Assembly: GCA_001462235.1 (NCBI GenBank)
Contig: LIUI01000134.1
Span: 19,568-51,682 of the forward strand
Origin: Fibrobacteria bacterium GUT307
GTDB taxonomy: Bacteria > Fibrobacterota > Fibrobacteria > Fibrobacterales > Fibrobacteraceae
DNA length: 32,115 nt
Direction: 5' to 3'
Shown: positions 7,061 to 14,278 of the stretch, one piece after another
How positions within the stretch are numbered: position 1 is the first letter of the stretch
Layout of the letters: the number at the start of each line of letters is the position of its first letter
Position numbers and translations under genes: made by a program
The notes under the pieces: generated by a model
Told to the model about the DNA's origin: nothing
Seen by the model: only the letters and a program-made list of their open reading frames with translations
The model's database searches: none

Positions 7061-7606
7061 ATGCGTTACATACTTCTTTTTTTAGTTTTTGCGGCTTTTT
7101 CTTTTGCACAGCCTTTGAGTTTGGGTAAACCTAACGAAGAAAAAGAGCATTCCCCTTGGGTCAATATGGGTCTTGGTATCGGGGTCCTTGGTCCAGTGAG
7201 CAGTCCTCATTACAAAGAACAAAGCAAGGCCTTTGTAAACCCGTCTCTCCTGCTCGGTATCCAATTTGCAGAAATGTCTGCTGTAACCTTTGAGCTTGAT
7301 ATAACGGCTCCAAATGGTGGAGTTGGTGGCTGGTTTGGTTTTGAGCAGCAATTTATAAAAAGGGATATTACCCCGTTTGCAGAGGTTCAAATAGGAGCTA
7401 GAAACCCATACGACTTTGATGCCTTTGGGTTTGCTTATAGCCTAAACGCCGGAGTAATATTTTTTAGAGAAAGCCAATTCCGTATTCGCTTAAAAGGCGG
7501 CTACGAGATGATTGTAAACGAAGACTACGATCAATCTTGGAATGCAGAGATAGGTGCCTTGTTTGCCATTGGCAAAGCAGGCATACAGACTATCAACACA
7601 GATTAG
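7061..7606 (+). CDS. Outer-membrane beta-barrel-like protein, unknown function
   Basis: The 181-residue protein has an N-terminal signal peptide (MRYILLFLVFAAFSFA, cut before QPL). It is followed by short alternating hydrophobic/polar stretches typical of beta-barrel strands, such as WVNMGLGIGVLG, VTFELDITAP, FAEVQIGARNP, FRIRLKGGYEM and WNAEIGALFAIG. No enzyme motif is seen. The frame is open upstream, but the start at 7061 is preferred because it gives a clean signal peptide and lies 6 bases after TATATT. It is transcribed away from hpf and reads towards the tRNA gene. Confidence 0.75.
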   Translation: MRYILLFLVFAAFSFAQPLSLGKPNEEKEHSPWVNMGLGIGVLGPVSSPHYKEQSKAFVNPSLLLGIQFAEMSAVTFELDITAPNGGVGGWFGFEQQFIKRDITPFAEVQIGARNPYDFDAFGFAYSLNAGVIFFRESQFRIRLKGGYEMIVNEDYDQSWNAEIGALFAIGKAGIQTINTD

Positions 7607-7618
7607 GAAAAATTTTTC

Positions 7619-7624
7619 TAATTT
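7619..7624 (+). promoter_or_regulatory. Candidate tRNA-Pro promoter (-10 TAATTT)
   Basis: TTTTTC followed by TAATTTGG lies 11 bases before the mature tRNA 5' end, the same T-rich tract plus A/T box seen at protein genes in this window. Confidence 0.5.
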
Positions 7625-7635
7625 GGGCATACCTG

Positions 7636-7709
7636 CGGAATGTAGCTCAGTCTGGTAGAGTACTTGAATGGGGTTCAAGTGGTCGGTGGTTCGAATCCAC
7701 TCATTCCGA
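7636..7709 (+). tRNA. tRNA-Pro (anticodon GGG)
   Basis: A 74-base cloverleaf. The acceptor stem pairs CGGAATG with CATTCCG, followed by discriminator A73. The anticodon stem CTTGA/TCAAG encloses the loop ATGGGGT, giving anticodon GGG (reads CCC and CCT). The T arm has GGTTCGAATCC. C1:G72 with A73 is typical of bacterial tRNA-Pro. The 3' CCA is not encoded and must be added after transcription. It ends 1 base before the stop of the convergent PTS gene. Confidence 0.95.
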
Positions 7710-7710
7710 T

Positions 7711-8193
7711 TCAGATTATATACTTCTCTTCCTTCTCTTTCAAGATTTTTATAAACTCCTCGGAAGACAAAGCTTTGTTTAGATCCGAACTTATCGTTAC
7801 ATTTCTGCTGATTAAATGGCTTATTGCCGCGATTATGTTCAGATGCGAACCAACGGTGAAATCCGGGCTTATAATAAGGAAAAATAAAAATGCAGGCTTG
7901 CCGTCCATGGTTTTGAACTCTATGCCCTTTTCTGAGGTTGCTGCAATGCAGTAATGCTGCTTAACCAAAGTTGTTCTTGCATGAGGAACCGCAACACCAT
8001 AGCCAATACCTGTGGTCTTGGTTTTTTCCCTTACCCAAATTGCGTCTAAAATATCTTCGCAAACCTCTGGTTTAAGTTCGGAAGATAGCACATTGACCAT
8101 TTCGCGTACAATGGTCTCAAAGTCTTCACTCGCCGAGTGAATAACTATATGTTTTTCAGAAAGCTGTTCTGATATGCGAATAACATTGTTCAT
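7711..8193 (-). CDS. PTS EIIA domain protein (fructose/PtsN-type)
   Basis: The 160-residue single-domain protein matches the PTS EIIA-2 fold. The phosphorylated histidine is His71 in GIGYGVAVPHARTTL, and FLFFLIISPDFTVGSHLNIIAAISHLI matches the family core (quoted in two parts: FLFFLIISPD, GSHLNIIAAISHLI). No EIIB or EIIC is adjacent, which favours a regulatory PtsN-like role over sugar uptake. The start ATG at 8193 lies 7 bases after TATTTT (8206-8201), so it probably has its own promoter and little leader. Confidence 0.87.
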   Translation of the reverse strand: MNNVIRISEQLSEKHIVIHSASEDFETIVREMVNVLSSELKPEVCEDILDAIWVREKTKTTGIGYGVAVPHARTTLVKQHYCIAATSEKGIEFKTMDGKPAFLFFLIISPDFTVGSHLNIIAAISHLISRNVTISSDLNKALSSEEFIKILKEKEEKYII

Positions 8194-8200
8194 AGTGTCA

Positions 8201-8206
8201 AAAATA
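8201..8206 (-). promoter_or_regulatory. PTS IIA gene promoter -10 box (TATTTT)
   Basis: TATTTT ends 7 bases before the ATG at 8193, within the 26-bp gap after the preceding gene. Confidence 0.45.
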
Positions 8207-8219
8207 GATAATTAAAATG

Positions 8220-8975
8220 TCATTTGAATGTATCCAGCACTATTTGTGCCTTTTTGCCTTCTTGGCCTTGAGGTGAAAGCGCTATTACTCTTTGAAGCTG
8301 TCTTTTGCCTTGCTCTTCGCCTATTTTATTTTTTAGACGTAAACTGCCGCATAAAAGCAGAGCAGAAACGGAGAGCTTGCTACTGAGGCTCCCCTCAATA
8401 GCTTGCTCTAAATAACTTATGGCCTGCGCAGGTTCGCTATCGGCACATTTTGCGGCTTTGCTAAGCAGAGCTTGGGCATCTGGCTTGGAAGAAACAGCTT
8501 GGTAGGCTTTAGATTTTGACACAGATTCTCTTTTAGCCGTTTTATCATATTTGGGTGCTTTAACTTTTTTTTGACCACCGGAAAGATAAGCTATCAAAAT
8601 GAAAAATATTATCAGTGAGACGCATCCTGCCCCAAGAGCAACTAAGCCGCCGGAATTTAGATCCGGGACATACAGCTCGTCGAGTTCTTTTAAGAATTGA
8701 TAGTATTTGAATTGCGGGGTTTGTTCTTTGCTTGCTTTGTATTGCAAAAATTGCGAAAACCAACTGTTGAATTGCTTTGAATATGCGGAGTCATCGCAGG
8801 CTTTTGGATCTTCAAGGCAACCGTTTTGCATTTTCCATTGCTCATACATAAGCTCTGAGGTTCCCTTGACTTTTATCAGACTTTTGCTTTGGCGGTCGGT
8901 ATATAAAAATACAGCTACCGCAGCGGCAACCAGCACTATCGCTAAGAATGTAATGAATACACGGGATTTCTTCAT
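8220..8975 (-). CDS. Two-helix membrane protein with helical-repeat tail, unknown function
   Basis: The 251-residue protein has a membrane helix at about 5-25, a hydrophilic loop of about 85 residues with two cysteines (NGCLEDPKACDD), and a second helix at about 113-132. A basic, Lys/Ser-rich stretch leads into a C-terminal helical part (about 165-250) that looks like TPR-type repeats (ALLSKAAKCADSEPAQAISYLEQAI). With the N-terminus inside, the loop is extracytoplasmic and the tail cytoplasmic. The ATG overlaps the stop of ksgA by 4 bases (ATGA), so it is translationally coupled to it. No named family is recognised. Confidence 0.7.
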   Translation of the reverse strand: MKKSRVFITFLAIVLVAAAVAVFLYTDRQSKSLIKVKGTSELMYEQWKMQNGCLEDPKACDDSAYSKQFNSWFSQFLQYKASKEQTPQFKYYQFLKELDELYVPDLNSGGLVALGAGCVSLIIFFILIAYLSGGQKKVKAPKYDKTAKRESVSKSKAYQAVSSKPDAQALLSKAAKCADSEPAQAISYLEQAIEGSLSSKLSVSALLLCGSLRLKNKIGEEQGKRQLQRVIALSPQGQEGKKAQIVLDTFK

Positions 8976-9757
8976 ATTTGAGTAAAGGTAGTAAATAAAA
9001 GGAGCAACTTTTCCAGTGACAATTCTTCTGCTCTTGTGTTTTCGCTAAAATGCAAAGACTTGAGCACAGACATGGCTTTTCCCTTAGAGTAGTGGGTAGA
9101 GAGCGAGTTTGCCAGCGTTTTTCTTTTTTGCGAAAATGCAGCTTTTACAAATTCAAAAAATTTGCTATCTAAGCAAAGGGGTTTATCCAAAGGTTCAAAG
9201 ATAATTGTTGCGCTGTTCACCTTTGGTTTGGGGGTAAAATGTTCCGAGCTTATAAGCCTAGCTATGTTGCTCCGAGCATAGCAAGAGCAGAATACTGAAA
9301 GGCTGCCATAACTTTTTGAACCTGCTTGTGCGGTTATGCGTTCTGCAACCTCTGCCTGAGTCATAAACATACAGCCCTTGGTTTTTGATATGTGCGGCAA
9401 TATATGGGTAATTATTGCTGTTGCCATATTGTAAGGCAGATTGCCTACAATCCAAGGCACCGAGTGCTCATTTAGCCATGCTTCAATATCAAATTGCAAA
9501 AAGTTTTTATGTATAAGGTTAAAGTTTTGGGCATTCTTAAATTTTTCTTGCAATTTTGGAATGCAGAAATTATCTATTTCAACTACGGTTAAATCTGAAC
9601 ATTTGGGCAATAACCATTCCGTCAAAGCCCCGTGCCCAGGGCCTATTTCTAAAATGCAGTCTTGTAAAGCGCAAGGCAAGTCGTTTGCAATTTCTTTAGA
9701 CATTTCTTTATCTAAAAAATTTTGCCCAAACCTGCGCCGAGTTTCAGCGTGCAACAT
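8972..9757 (-). CDS. ksgA: 16S rRNA dimethyladenosine transferase
   Basis: The 261-residue enzyme dimethylates A1518 and A1519 in the 3' hairpin of 16S rRNA. The opening HAETRRRFGQNFLDK is the family's N-terminal motif. The SAM-binding motif is EIGPGHG (37-43), the catalytic motif is NLPYN (106-110), and the late FTPKPKVNSATIIFEP segment is present. An in-frame ATG exists 11 codons earlier, but the start at 9757 removes a hydrophobic non-family extension and places the ATG 14 bases after TATATT (9777-9772). The gene overlaps its downstream partner by ATGA. Confidence 0.93.
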   Translation of the reverse strand: MLHAETRRRFGQNFLDKEMSKEIANDLPCALQDCILEIGPGHGALTEWLLPKCSDLTVVEIDNFCIPKLQEKFKNAQNFNLIHKNFLQFDIEAWLNEHSVPWIVGNLPYNMATAIITHILPHISKTKGCMFMTQAEVAERITAQAGSKSYGSLSVFCSCYARSNIARLISSEHFTPKPKVNSATIIFEPLDKPLCLDSKFFEFVKAAFSQKRKTLANSLSTHYSKGKAMSVLKSLHFSENTRAEELSLEKLLLLFTTFTQI

Positions 9758-9771
9758 AAAGGGAAATGTAA

Positions 9772-9800
9772 AATATAGAAATTTCTGCATTTTCTAAATT
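9772..9800. promoter_or_regulatory. Divergent promoter for ksgA and the GT-C protein
   Basis: Minus-strand TATATT (9777-9772) serves ksgA with a 14-base gap. Plus-strand TAAATT (9795-9800) serves the gene at 9807 with a 6-base gap. The two boxes are 17 bp apart in an imperfect palindrome (AATATAGAAA facing TTTCTAAATT), as in the hpf promoter. Confidence 0.65.
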
Positions 9801-9806
9801 GCTCCC

Positions 9807-11135
9807 ATGCCGCTTTCTAACAAAGCTGATAAATTCTGTGCTGGCTTGTGCTGGTTTTTTATGGCTTTGGGTGCGTTTTCAAGGCTCTTTATTTATGCAA
9901 AAGGGCAGGATTTATGGCTAGACGAGGCTTTACTTTGGGAATGGCTTAAACCTTTGATCGGTGGCTTTAGCATCTCCGAATTTGCACTTAGATTTTTGCC
10001 ACTGCTTGCCGGGATAGCAACGCTTTTGTTCGCTTATATTTTTGCCATGCGGGAGTTTGGGGTTAGATTTGCCTGCATTTTTCTCTTTTTGCTGGTAAGC
10101 TCAGATACTCTCCTCTTTTATTCCGTGAATTTCTCGTTTTACGGCATAGAGGCGTTGGTAATGATAATGGCTTTATGCGTTTGGTCTTATAGCAAAAAAA
10201 ATACAGCTTCTTTGATTTTGCTTATATCTCTTGTGAGCATTTTTTGCATAATTTGCAATTACGGCGATAATAAAAACGATGCCTACTGGCTTAACTTTGA
10301 TTTTTTTATTCAAACGCTTGGGCGGCATTTCATAAACTTTCACTATTTTGTTTTTGGGAAACTCATTTGGCTAAATGCCCTGCTTTTTGTTTTGCCATTT
10401 TGCCTTGGAAGTATTTTTTTGTACAAGGAAAAAAAAGCCTTGTTTATTTCAATTTTTTCTGCGATTTTTATTTTGGTTTCTCTTTATTTTTTAAGAATAG
10501 CTCCGCTGGAAATTCCGTATAATGATTTTATGCGTGTAATGCGAAATTGGTCGCAAACACAAGTTGCAAACTCAAAATATTTGGCATTTATTTTACCTTT
10601 GGTTTTTATTCCCGTTGCCTTTTTCATTAACAAAGTTTTTTTAAGAATGAGAACACACATTTTAATACCCGTGCTTTGTATTTTTGCATTTTTAGCACTA
10701 TCCGGCAATTCCATAAGAATGCACAAAGGAATTGGCTCACCGGAAAGCACAGCTCTTTTGCAGCATATAAACAACAACGCAAACGCAAAGAGTTTGGTTT
10801 TCACAGACTCCATTTCTCGCCCGATTTTTGAATATTACATGAGCAAAAACTCTTTAAAGGATAATCCAAACCTAAATTATTTTTATGTAAAAGAAGACGG
10901 CTATATGTACTTAAACGACAGCATTTTTATAGGCAAATACTTTGGCAATATAGAAGAACTCTTTAATGTTATGAAAAACTTTAAAGCAGAAAACGGCTTT
11001 TTCTTTTTAACATACAACAACTATCATTCCATAAGCGAATCTAACGAACTTATAAGATATATCCAAAGATACCACGAAGGCAAAAGCAAAGGATTTCAAA
11101 GCAAACTGGCAGGAGCGGCGTGGGTTAGGTTTTAG
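9807..11135 (+). CDS. GT-C fold (GT39-like) membrane glycosyltransferase
   Basis: The 442-residue protein has about eight to ten membrane helices in its first 300 residues, then a soluble C-terminal part. An acidic pair in the first loop (GQDLWLDEALLWEWL) matches the D-E motif of ArnT/PMT-type transferases, which move sugars from polyprenyl phosphate carriers on the outer side of the membrane. The soluble part (TALLQHINNNANAKSLVFTD onward) resembles the periplasmic domain of this class. The substrate is unknown. The ATG is 6 bases after TAAATT. The gene ends directly against the gyrB stop, tail to tail, with no spacer and no visible terminator. Confidence 0.68.
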   Translation: MPLSNKADKFCAGLCWFFMALGAFSRLFIYAKGQDLWLDEALLWEWLKPLIGGFSISEFALRFLPLLAGIATLLFAYIFAMREFGVRFACIFLFLLVSSDTLLFYSVNFSFYGIEALVMIMALCVWSYSKKNTASLILLISLVSIFCIICNYGDNKNDAYWLNFDFFIQTLGRHFINFHYFVFGKLIWLNALLFVLPFCLGSIFLYKEKKALFISIFSAIFILVSLYFLRIAPLEIPYNDFMRVMRNWSQTQVANSKYLAFILPLVFIPVAFFINKVFLRMRTHILIPVLCIFAFLALSGNSIRMHKGIGSPESTALLQHINNNANAKSLVFTDSISRPIFEYYMSKNSLKDNPNLNYFYVKEDGYMYLNDSIFIGKYFGNIEELFNVMKNFKAENGFFFLTYNNYHSISESNELIRYIQRYHEGKSKGFQSKLAGAAWVRF

Positions 11136-13085
11136 CTACACATCCAGCTTATCCAGCACCTTATACGCATTTTCTTCAATAAATCTGCGGCGGGGTTCTA
11201 CCTCATCGCCCATTAGCATTGAGAAAATTTGGTCTGCTTTAATTGCATCGTCAACACAGCATTGTTTTAATACACGAGTTTCCGGTGCCATTGTGGTGCT
11301 TGCTAATTGGTCTGGGTTCATTTCTCCAAGACCTTTGTATCGTTGCAAATCTGCCTTTTTTCCGCTTTCCTTTATGGCACGTATTGCCTCTTCCTTGTCT
11401 TCGTCGGAAAAATGATAGCTTTCCTGTTTGCCAACCTTTATGCGGTAAAGAGGTGGCGTTGCCAAGTAAACATAACCACCGTCAACAAGCGGGCGCATAT
11501 AGCGGTAAAAGAAGGTTAAAAGCAAGGTTTGAATGTGAGAACCGTCAACATCGGCATCGGTCATTATTATTATTTTATGATAACGAAGTTTTTCAATTTT
11601 AAAATCGTCTCTTATCCCTGTGCCAATGGATTGTATCATTGTTTTGATTTCGTCGTTGCTAAAAATTTGAACATCGTTTGCTTTTTCCACATTCAAAATT
11701 TTTCCTTTGAGTGCAAGAATAGCCTGATATTCCCTTGTGCGCCCCTGCTTTGCAGAACCGCCTGCGGAATCACCCTCAACCAAAAAGAGTTCGCATTTTT
11801 CCGGGTCCCTGCTGGAACAATCCGAGAGTTTGCCGGGTAGCCCCCCCCCCTCTAAAATACCTTTTCTGCTCACGGCCGCTTTTGCTTTATGTGCCGCTAC
11901 CCTACCCTCTGCGGTATTATAGGTTTTTTCTGCTATTACCTTTGTTATGCCCGGATTTTCTGCAAAAAATCCATCAAGTGCTTTAAATACCGCTACTTCT
12001 ACACCGCTCTTGGCCTCTGAGTTGCCTAGCTTTCTTTTGGTTTGCCCCTCAAATTGCGGCTGAGGAATTTTAATCGCTATAATGGCAGTCAAACCTTCCA
12101 AAACATCTGCTCCTGTAATTTCCACATCTTTTTTGGGCTTTGCAATTTTACCAGTAGCGTGTTTTATCACAATTCTTGTTAAACCTGTTTTGAAACCCGT
12201 TACATGAGTTCCGCCATCGTAGGTGTTTACATTGTTCACAAAGCTAAAAAGATTGTCTTGATAGGTATTTGTGTAGCGTAGAGCAATTTCTAACGGATAG
12301 CCGCCTGCCTCGGTAGAAATAACTATAGGTTTTTCAAATAACGGTTTGCGGTTTTGATCTATGTACTCTATAAAGGCACCCAAACCCTCCGGGTAGCAAA
12401 ACTCCTCTTTTTTAAGAGGCTCCCCTGCCGGCTCTTGTGCTATTGTGCGTTCATCGCTTACTATTAAGGTTAAACCCTTGTTCAAAAAGGCAAATTCTCT
12501 GGCTCTTGTTGCGATTGTTTCGTAATTGTATTCCGTTTCGGTGAAAATTTCCGAGTCTGGGTAAAATTCAATGGTTGTTCCGTGTTCGTCCGGAGGCGCG
12601 GTGCCAATTTCGTATTGCGGGGCTACGGGATTTCCTCTTGTGAATTCTTGGCGAATTATTTTCCCACCCCTTGTGACTGTGGCTATAAGTTTTTTGCTTA
12701 GGGCATTCACACAGCTCACTCCCACGCCGTGCAAGCCGGCAGAAACTTTGTAGGAATTGGCGTCAAATTTGCCGCCTGCGTGGAGCTTGGTCATCACAAC
12801 TTGAAGGGTTCCCACCTTTTCTTTTGGGTGAATATCGGTTGGGATGCCGCGTCCGTTATCCGTAACTTTTATGCCGTTGCCCGGCATTATAGAAATCTCT
12901 ATCCTGTCGCAATATCCGGCCAAAGCCTCATCCACAGAGTTGTCCACAACTTCCCAAACCAAGTGGTGAAGGCCCCTGCCATCGGTACTGCCTATATACA
13001 TTGCCGGGCGCACCCGTACTGCTTCTAAACCTTCCAAAACGGTAATATTAGAACCGCTGTAATTACTTTCTTGCGTGTTTGACAT
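11136..13085 (-). CDS. gyrB: DNA gyrase subunit B
   Basis: The 649-residue product is the ATPase and TOPRIM subunit of gyrase. The GHKL ATPase has EVVDNSVDEALAG (45-57), DNGRGIP (76-82) and GLHGVGVSCVNALS (117-130). The TOPRIM domain has LVEGDSAGGSA (435-445) and TDADVDGSHI (509-518). The C-terminal part has QRYKGLGEMNPDQL. It lacks the insertion of enterobacterial GyrB, as is usual in many phyla. The start at 13085 is preferred over an upstream in-frame ATG (13295), because TATATT (13099-13094) lies 8 bases before it and the extension overlaps another gene. A run of ten G (complement of 11841-11850) encodes Gly413-415. Confidence 0.95.
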   Translation of the reverse strand: MSNTQESNYSGSNITVLEGLEAVRVRPAMYIGSTDGRGLHHLVWEVVDNSVDEALAGYCDRIEISIMPGNGIKVTDNGRGIPTDIHPKEKVGTLQVVMTKLHAGGKFDANSYKVSAGLHGVGVSCVNALSKKLIATVTRGGKIIRQEFTRGNPVAPQYEIGTAPPDEHGTTIEFYPDSEIFTETEYNYETIATRAREFAFLNKGLTLIVSDERTIAQEPAGEPLKKEEFCYPEGLGAFIEYIDQNRKPLFEKPIVISTEAGGYPLEIALRYTNTYQDNLFSFVNNVNTYDGGTHVTGFKTGLTRIVIKHATGKIAKPKKDVEITGADVLEGLTAIIAIKIPQPQFEGQTKRKLGNSEAKSGVEVAVFKALDGFFAENPGITKVIAEKTYNTAEGRVAAHKAKAAVSRKGILEGGGLPGKLSDCSSRDPEKCELFLVEGDSAGGSAKQGRTREYQAILALKGKILNVEKANDVQIFSNDEIKTMIQSIGTGIRDDFKIEKLRYHKIIIMTDADVDGSHIQTLLLTFFYRYMRPLVDGGYVYLATPPLYRIKVGKQESYHFSDEDKEEAIRAIKESGKKADLQRYKGLGEMNPDQLASTTMAPETRVLKQCCVDDAIKADQIFSMLMGDEVEPRRRFIEENAYKVLDKLDV

Positions 13086-13093
13086 AGGGTTGT

Positions 13094-13099
13094 AATATA
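13094..13099 (-). promoter_or_regulatory. gyrB promoter -10 box (TATATT), leaderless
   Basis: TATATT follows AAAATTTTC and ends 8 bases before the gyrB ATG. No TTGACA-like -35 and no Shine-Dalgarno is visible. Confidence 0.65.
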
Positions 13100-13138
13100 G
13101 AAAATTTTGGGGATTTAGTGGAAAAGCTCTTGTTTTGG

Positions 13139-13759
13139 CTACTTTGAAGATTCGTATTTGACGAGAGTGTTGTTTTCTATTGAAGAAAATAAAATAGAAA
13201 GCTGGGCAACAGATAGCTTTTTTTCTCTCTGGGAGTAAATGAGTAACTTCAAAACCTCTTCTTTGTAGCTTGTTTTGTCTTTCTCGCCAAAACATATCAG
13301 CTTAGGCTCTCTTATTCCGTTTTTATTTATATGCTCCCTATAACCTGAATCTATTTCAGAATCGCTTAATATAAAAGACTCCATTATACCGCGGGCTACG
13401 TTAAAGGCTATTTCATGGGTTATTATGGCATCCAAATCGTGCACCCTGCTGTTATTATAATACACAATAAAAGGAAATTCAGCTTTGCCTTTTTCGTTGG
13501 GCTCTTTATCTACAAAAGCAACATAAAACAAAGCTGCAACTTTATGCCTATCCAATTTGCCGTTGTCTTTTATTTTTGCTCTGCTTCTGAAAGAAGCCCT
13601 TTCGCATTCATACCTGCTATATATGTCTTTCTTAAAATCACTAGTATTTTTGTTTCTTTGCTCTGTCCTTAATCCATTGCTTTTGCAAAGGGCGATAATG
13701 CTATCTATTTCTTTTAGTGCTATCTTATTCCACAAATCGCCGAAGTTTTTTTTGTCCAT
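13139..13759 (-). CDS. Hypothetical protein, second gene of a two-gene cassette
   Basis: The 206-residue soluble protein has no signal peptide or membrane helix. It is rich in Lys, Glu and Ser. Distinctive segments are LDRHKVAALFYVAFVDKEP, a predicted helix ITHEIAFNVARGIMESF and a C-terminal helical part with KLLIYSQREKKLSVAQLS. I do not recognise a characterised family; the DRHKVAA segment is reminiscent of uncharacterised accessory proteins of gut bacteria, an impression I cannot verify. It starts 4 bases after the small upstream gene with AGGGG about 12 bases before the ATG. A toxin-like role is only inferred from the cassette layout. Confidence 0.65.
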   Translation of the reverse strand: MDKKNFGDLWNKIALKEIDSIIALCKSNGLRTEQRNKNTSDFKKDIYSRYECERASFRSRAKIKDNGKLDRHKVAALFYVAFVDKEPNEKGKAEFPFIVYYNNSRVHDLDAIITHEIAFNVARGIMESFILSDSEIDSGYREHINKNGIREPKLICFGEKDKTSYKEEVLKLLIYSQREKKLSVAQLSILFSSIENNTLVKYESSK

Positions 13760-13763
13760 AGGT

Positions 13764-13925
13764 TCACCAATCCCCTTTGCAAGGTTGCCATTTAACTTTT
13801 TTCACGCTCATTTCGCTATTTTTCGGTTGTAGCAATTCTTGCAGCCGAGCCTTGGCTTTGCCGAAACTGCCGTCATTTGCGGTTACAAGCTCTATGGCTT
13901 TCTGCGAGAGCATATTTTTTGGCAT
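13764..13925 (-). CDS. Small basic protein, first gene of a two-gene cassette
   Basis: The 53-residue basic protein starts MPKNMLSQKAIELVTAND and ends KKVKWQPCKGDW. In-frame ATGs exist further upstream (13985, 13967), but the ATG at 13925 has AGGAG 7 bases upstream, one of the strongest ribosome-binding sites here, and the first ATG lies ahead of the expected transcription start. It lies 4 bases before the 206-residue gene, so the two form an operon. Size and order would suit an antitoxin or a small regulator, but no domain is recognised. Confidence 0.55.
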   Translation of the reverse strand: MPKNMLSQKAIELVTANDGSFGKAKARLQELLQPKNSEMSVKKVKWQPCKGDW

Positions 13926-13950
13926 AATGGCACTCCTATTTATGGGTTCC

Positions 13951-13965
13951 GCGTGAATTTCACGC
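13951..13965. promoter_or_regulatory. Palindromic operator-like site in the cassette leader
   Basis: GCGTGAA-T-TTCACGC is a perfect 15-bp inverted repeat. It lies between a -10 box (TATTTT, 13993-13988, preceded by TTTTTTC) and the AGGAG of the 53-residue gene. Its position about 15-30 bases after the predicted transcription start fits repressor binding or an RNA hairpin controlling translation. Confidence 0.55.
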
Positions 13966-14278
13966 ATGGTTATTAAATCAAGCATTAAAAATAGAAAAAA
14001 TCAAAAAGAAACGTGGCCTGCCAGCCTTGCTGCTCTAATAATTCCAAATTATATTAAACTGAAAAGAACGTGTACTGAGTATGAGTGCACGGCAGAAGGT
14101 CTAAAACTAGAAACCTGTGAATATGCCAATGACTTCAAATTCAATTATTCAATAGAAGATAAGATTTTAACTCTTGAGACATACGATGGTAATCTCATAA
14201 TGTTCATTGGTGCGATGAATTTTATGATGTGATAAAGCTGGAGGCCAGCAACCAAACGGTTAAGCTTACACGTGATGT
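13966..14278 (+). pseudogene. Possible decayed gene fragment
   Basis: The plus strand reads KLKRTCTEYECTAEGLKLET and on to ETYDGNLIMFIG, then shifts frame near 14209. After a one-base shift it continues CDEFYDVIKLEASNQTVKLT up to the end of the TIR gene. Composition of both parts (Cys pairs, alternating charged and hydrophobic residues) looks like a small secreted or lipoprotein domain. The open frame starts inside the cassette promoter, has no ribosome-binding site, and its first 25 codons look unnatural. It may be the remains of a gene truncated when the TIR gene arrived; it could also be chance. Confidence 0.3.

Noticed and set aside
9758-9790. 11-codon N-terminal extension of KsgA
   Set aside because: The hydrophobic extension is not part of the family and overlaps the promoter box; the start at 9757 fits the HAETRRRFGQNFL opening.
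11243-12001. Several plus-strand open frames opposite gyrB
   Set aside because: They are antisense to conserved gyrB sequence, show no family features and have no ribosome-binding sites.
13086-13295. N-terminal extension of gyrB from an ATG at 13295
   Set aside because: The extra 70 residues match no GyrB, overlap the end of the 206-residue gene, and lie upstream of the TATATT box that sits 8 bases before ATG 13085.
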